Below are positions 61,280-64,000 of a stretch of DNA of 64,000 nucleotides, in pieces. The position numbers and the translations under genes were made by a program. Location of the stretch: the NCBI RefSeq assembly GCF_014202335.1, contig NZ_JACHGP010000016.1, positions 124,001-188,000 of the forward strand, read 5' to 3'. The DNA comes from Mycobacterium sp. AZCC_0083 (GTDB lineage Bacteria; Actinomycetota; Actinomycetes; Mycobacteriales; Mycobacteriaceae). Under the pieces are notes generated by a model. That model did not search any database, had not been told where the DNA came from, and was given only the letters and a program-made list of their open reading frames with translations. Each line of letters opens with the position of its first letter. Position 1 is the stretch's first letter.

Positions 61280-63253
61280 TCAATCATCCCTGTCGTCATC
61301 GACGGTCGATTCGACGAACAAGGCATCGATGTCGCCAGTCGCTTTGACTCGCTCGAATCTGTCGACGTGGTCGGCTCGGTAGCCATCCATGTGAGATGGG
61401 ATCTCAGTGCCCGACAATAGCGCCCGCATCGCCTCGTTGAGGCACTGATGGCCGAGGTTGAAGGCGAATATCTTGACCGATTGGCACGCGGTCTCAGAGA
61501 CTGGGCCGCCGTGAATGGCTGAGTTGCGCAGACGCTTCAGTCGGGCGAGATGTCGGTCGAAACGTCTGCTCTTCTCATCGAGTTGGGCGAGCATCCCCTC
61601 GGGCGTCGCCAACGCGTGTTCGACTTCACCCAACTCCCGCGAAAGCCAATGATCCGCATAGAGGCGTCGCAGCGTCCCGATGTGGTCGGCAGCCTCGCGC
61701 ACCGCGAAGTACTCATTCGCGCCCGCCGTTCGCGTCAGGCTAGACTTGAGTGTGAACAGCTCTGTTTGGGTTCGAGCGCCGGGGCGCCGATCTGGTACAT
61801 GGTTGACTGCAGTCCTGGTGCAATGGCTGATGAGTTCGACGACTCGGACCCGAGCCTGGGCTTTCTTCAAATAGTCGGTAGCGAAGCCGGCCCAGTTCCT
61901 GGCGCCGTCAGTCGTCCAGGCGTTGACATGCTCAATTGCCCGCACGGCCGCCATGACGACCGCCTGAGGACTCTCATCGGAAGCGGCCTTGAGGGCAGTG
62001 GTCATGCAGATCGCATCCTGGAGATCGTGCATCGATCCAGCGTCCAGAAGTTGGTTAGCGCGAGACATCCGATTGATGTCGCGGGCCATCCAATCGTTCT
62101 GTGAATAGTACGGTTCCGGACTGTATTCCTTCGGGCCCCAGGACATCAGCGAGCGACGCTCGCCGTCGATGTACAGCAGGGAGCCTCTCAGTAGCTTCCA
62201 CGCGTCCTTGGCGCAATGGTTTACCGCCTTGATGGACTCCACCAACGTGATGGCTTTCGCCTCGGCCGTGTGAACTTCGATGCCCGGCAGCACGACTCGG
62301 GCATACGCCATGTTCCAGTCGTCCTCCCATTCGACCTCACCCTCGCTGAGGATTGGCCGTCGCTCAGGTGGAACTGGTGTGAGGACTTCCGTTGGTACGA
62401 CGCGGAAGAACTCCTCCACACGAGTGGAATCGCGAATGAAGGCGCTGAGGATCGAAGCGTTGTAGAACGTCACTTGCCCGTGCGTTGCTTCATGTCGCGG
62501 CAATGAGGTCGGGGCTAGTCGTAGCCAGGCGATGCAATCACCGAGGTATGCCGGTCGAGTCAACACGTGCTCGCACAGTTGAATTCGTCTCCACGTCGGT
62601 AAGCCGGTTGGCTCCCAACTCGGAGGAAATATGCGTTCGTGCTCAACGCCGACCTCGCGGTCTAACTCTTCTTGGACCGCATCCGCTACGTCTTCAAGGA
62701 CGGACCGCAGGCCCTCGAATGTCCCGAAGCTACCGGCGACATCGAGGTTCCGTCCCTGCGCGATGGCATACAGCGTGTCACGCCGAAACGAGATCTGCTC
62801 ACTCGTTCGCGCGGGCTGCTCAGCCGCCTTCACTAAGTCACGCCAAGCAGCGATAATCGCTGCCTCGGTTACCAATTCGTTCGCGAGTTGCTCGAGTCGC
62901 TGGAACACCTCGACGCGAACAGTCGCGTCGATGCCGTAGGAGATCGAGCCATCGCTCCGAGTCGTCCGTGAAAACAGACTTAGCAGCAGCGAATCGATCC
63001 GTGATGTGAGTGGCGTGACGAGGCTCTTTAGCTTCGGCCCGCTCTCCGCGACGCTGTCACGCAAGTCGCCGATAACCTGTATCCAGTCATCGAATTGAAT
63101 GGACAAGAACTTACGTCGGTCCGCTACCCAGTCCGTGACATCCGCGGTCGCGGCCGGAAGCGTCATGATCGCGCCGCTGCTCGTTATTGGTTCCTTGAAC
63201 TGCAGCTGCACGCTGAGCTCTTCCACGAGGCTTTCGTGCTGGCGAATGAGCAC
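61280..63253 (-). CDS. Large protein with C-terminal HEPN-type RNase motif, putative defence gene
   Basis: 657 residues without close family recognition. The C-terminal third is helical (FDRHLARLKRLRNSAIHGGPVSETACQSVKIFAFNLGHQCLNEAM) and has Arg576-x4-His581 (RNSAIH), the R-x4-6-H signature of HEPN ribonucleases, as in the ApeA-like HEPN proteins of anti-phage systems. The N-terminal 400 residues may be the sensor. It is encoded opposite to the caspase operon, 433 bp away, so it is a separate unit. GTG 63253 is the start. Nuclease activity is inferred from the motif. Confidence 0.72.
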   Translation of the reverse strand: MLIRQHESLVEELSVQLQFKEPITSSGAIMTLPAATADVTDWVADRRKFLSIQFDDWIQVIGDLRDSVAESGPKLKSLVTPLTSRIDSLLLSLFSRTTRSDGSISYGIDATVRVEVFQRLEQLANELVTEAAIIAAWRDLVKAAEQPARTSEQISFRRDTLYAIAQGRNLDVAGSFGTFEGLRSVLEDVADAVQEELDREVGVEHERIFPPSWEPTGLPTWRRIQLCEHVLTRPAYLGDCIAWLRLAPTSLPRHEATHGQVTFYNASILSAFIRDSTRVEEFFRVVPTEVLTPVPPERRPILSEGEVEWEDDWNMAYARVVLPGIEVHTAEAKAITLVESIKAVNHCAKDAWKLLRGSLLYIDGERRSLMSWGPKEYSPEPYYSQNDWMARDINRMSRANQLLDAGSMHDLQDAICMTTALKAASDESPQAVVMAAVRAIEHVNAWTTDGARNWAGFATDYLKKAQARVRVVELISHCTRTAVNHVPDRRPGARTQTELFTLKSSLTRTAGANEYFAVREAADHIGTLRRLYADHWLSRELGEVEHALATPEGMLAQLDEKSRRFDRHLARLKRLRNSAIHGGPVSETACQSVKIFAFNLGHQCLNEAMRALLSGTEIPSHMDGYRADHVDRFERVKATGDIDALFVESTVDDDRDD

Positions 63254-63283
63254 TAACAGGACCGGTCGAAATCGCGAGTCACT

Positions 63284-63508
63284 TCAGAACCGCCCCGCGG
63301 GTATTACCGCCGCATACCTCGTTGAGAGCTGCGGTGTGCCAGACGAATCCAAGATCAGTGGGTAGGGGATTCTTCGGGTCGGATACCTCGTCGTTGGCCC
63401 GGTCCAGTTCGTGATCTCGGCCGTTCTCAATCCGCCGGGTGTCCCGTCGATGAGGAACAGCTTGATTTGCTTCCCGCTCACTCGGACACCGTAGCCATCG
63501 GCGGCCAC
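63284..63508 (-). pseudogene. 5' fragment of a GIY-YIG nuclease-family gene
   Basis: VSGKQIKLFLIDGTPGGLRTAEITNWTG (from about 63480) is the N-terminal beta-strand pattern of GIY-YIG-family proteins, which are usually about 250-350 residues. After NWTG (about 63400) the frame continues for 34 unrelated residues and stops. Another frame there (DEVSDPKNPLPTDLGFVWHTAALNEVCGG) looks more protein-like and may belong to a different lost gene. The fragment therefore marks a recombination junction at the right end of the island. Confidence 0.55.
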
Positions 63509-63624
63509 TATCGCTCGGAATGCGAAATCCCGGAACTGTCGGGCGCCTCTCAGTGGACTCGCGACTTGATTATGCGTCTGTTGGCGCCGCGCTGTGGGCT
63601 AGCTCGACGATCGGACAGCCGAGC

Positions 63625-64000
63625 TCACTTACGGTGGGTCGTCGCCTTCTTCGCGGCAGCCTTCTTCGCGGGGGCCTTCTTGACGGGGGCCTTGGCGGCC
63701 GCCTTCTTCACGGGGGCGGCACCCTTCTCGGCCTTCTTCGGCAGTTCGACGCCGACGAGCTTGGCGGCGCGCTCGCCGACGGCGCGGGTCTGGCTGGCCA
63801 CGGTGCCCAGGGCATCCTGCGTCAGTTCGACGGCCTGATCGGTCACGCTCTCGACCCGGTTCGCGGCCTCTTCGAGCGCGGGCTGGCTGCGAAGGCGCGC
63901 GAGCGCCTCCTCACCACGCTCGACGAGCTTGTTGTAGGTCGTGGTGGCTGCCTCGGCGTAGCCCTCGGCGGCCTTGCGCAGCTCGTCGCTGTTCAGGCGG
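63625..64000 (-). CDS. hbhA: Heparin-binding haemagglutinin HbhA, 5' part outside window
   Basis: The C-terminal 124 residues are present: [55 protein letters not shown], then a Lys/Ala/Pro-rich tail ([21 protein letters not shown]). HbhA is a surface coiled-coil adhesin whose methylated lysine tail binds heparan sulfate; in saprophytes it associates with membranes and lipid bodies. The tail has five or so K-A-P blocks and ends in KKATTHRK. The start lies beyond 64000. Confidence 0.95.
   Translation of the reverse strand, partial: RLNSDELRKAAEGYAEAATTTYNKLVERGEEALARLRSQPALEEAANRVESVTDQAVELTQDALGTVASQTRAVGERAAKLVGVELPKKAEKGAAPVKKAAAKAPVKKAPAKKAAAKKATTHRK

Noticed and set aside
63511-63560. 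Possible right att copy: CGAAATCCC followed by TCGGGCGC at 63540-63547, like the tRNA-Arg 3' end
   Set aside because: Only 8 contiguous bases match, and the other matching block is displaced. This is too short for an AICE core and is within chance in a GC-rich window.
1-64000. CRISPR arrays, rRNA genes, riboswitches
   Set aside because: No spaced direct-repeat array of CRISPR type, no rRNA-like segment and no clear riboswitch consensus were seen by eye.

Overview
The window is high-GC actinobacterial chromosome. Synteny and protein content place it in a non-tuberculous mycobacterium, probably of the Mycolicibacterium type. It carries the arabinogalactan cluster gtrA(Rv3789)-dprE1-dprE2-aftA-embC-embA-embB, the galactan/export cluster Rv3779-bpa-wzt-glfT1-wzm, the hisC2/echA21/Rv3777/Rv3778c neighbourhood, and the 3' part of hbhA at the right edge. 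Gene identities and M. tuberculosis comparisons are from recalled family knowledge; no database search was run.

Layout. 1-0.7 kb: frameshifted TnpB remnant and a strong hairpin. 0.7-2.8 kb: PknF-like kinase and a RelE/Phd toxin-antitoxin pair with a GTAC-repeat operator candidate. 2.8-18.2 kb: minus-strand cell-wall operon that ends in a translationally coupled metallo-beta-lactamase-fold gene. 18.3-19.8 kb: two GAF-ANTAR regulators. 19.9-26.5 kb: phosphonate module made of a TmpA-like dioxygenase, a TmpB/PhnZ-like HD oxygenase, a GntR regulator and a full ABC importer. 26.5-31.9 kb: MocR/AhpD pair, phosphotransferase, HspR-like/Hsp20 pair, a DnaJ-domain protein and a RibD-like reductase. 32-39.8 kb: galactan and export genes plus Rv3777/Rv3778c equivalents. 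39.8-46.6 kb: MarR, tRNA-Ser, a TetR-controlled three-gene operon, echA21, a lipoprotein, a DUF4334-type protein and hisC2.

46.7-54.1 kb is an actinomycete integrative and conjugative element (AICE) at tRNA-Arg(ACG). It has a tyrosine integrase, excisionase, a Rep broken by a +1 frameshift, an FtsK/TraSA-type transfer ATPase, a small SCO3933-type protein, an XRE-TPR regulator and a creatininase-family amidohydrolase. 54.1-63.5 kb is lower in GC at third positions, rich in short or broken genes, and looks like a defence island. Its core is a two-gene operon of a serine alpha/beta hydrolase and a 1424-residue caspase-STAND NTPase-WD40 protein. Next to it is a large protein with a HEPN-type RNase motif, then a GIY-YIG gene truncated at a junction. 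hbhA follows.

Four points stand out. The phosphonate module has nearly all PhnZ/TmpB ligand residues and two copies of one operator. The caspase-STAND-WD40/hydrolase pair may be an abortive-infection system. DprE1 has Ala where M. tuberculosis has Cys387, the covalent target of benzothiazinones. The AICE Rep is frameshifted, so the element may no longer be able to replicate.
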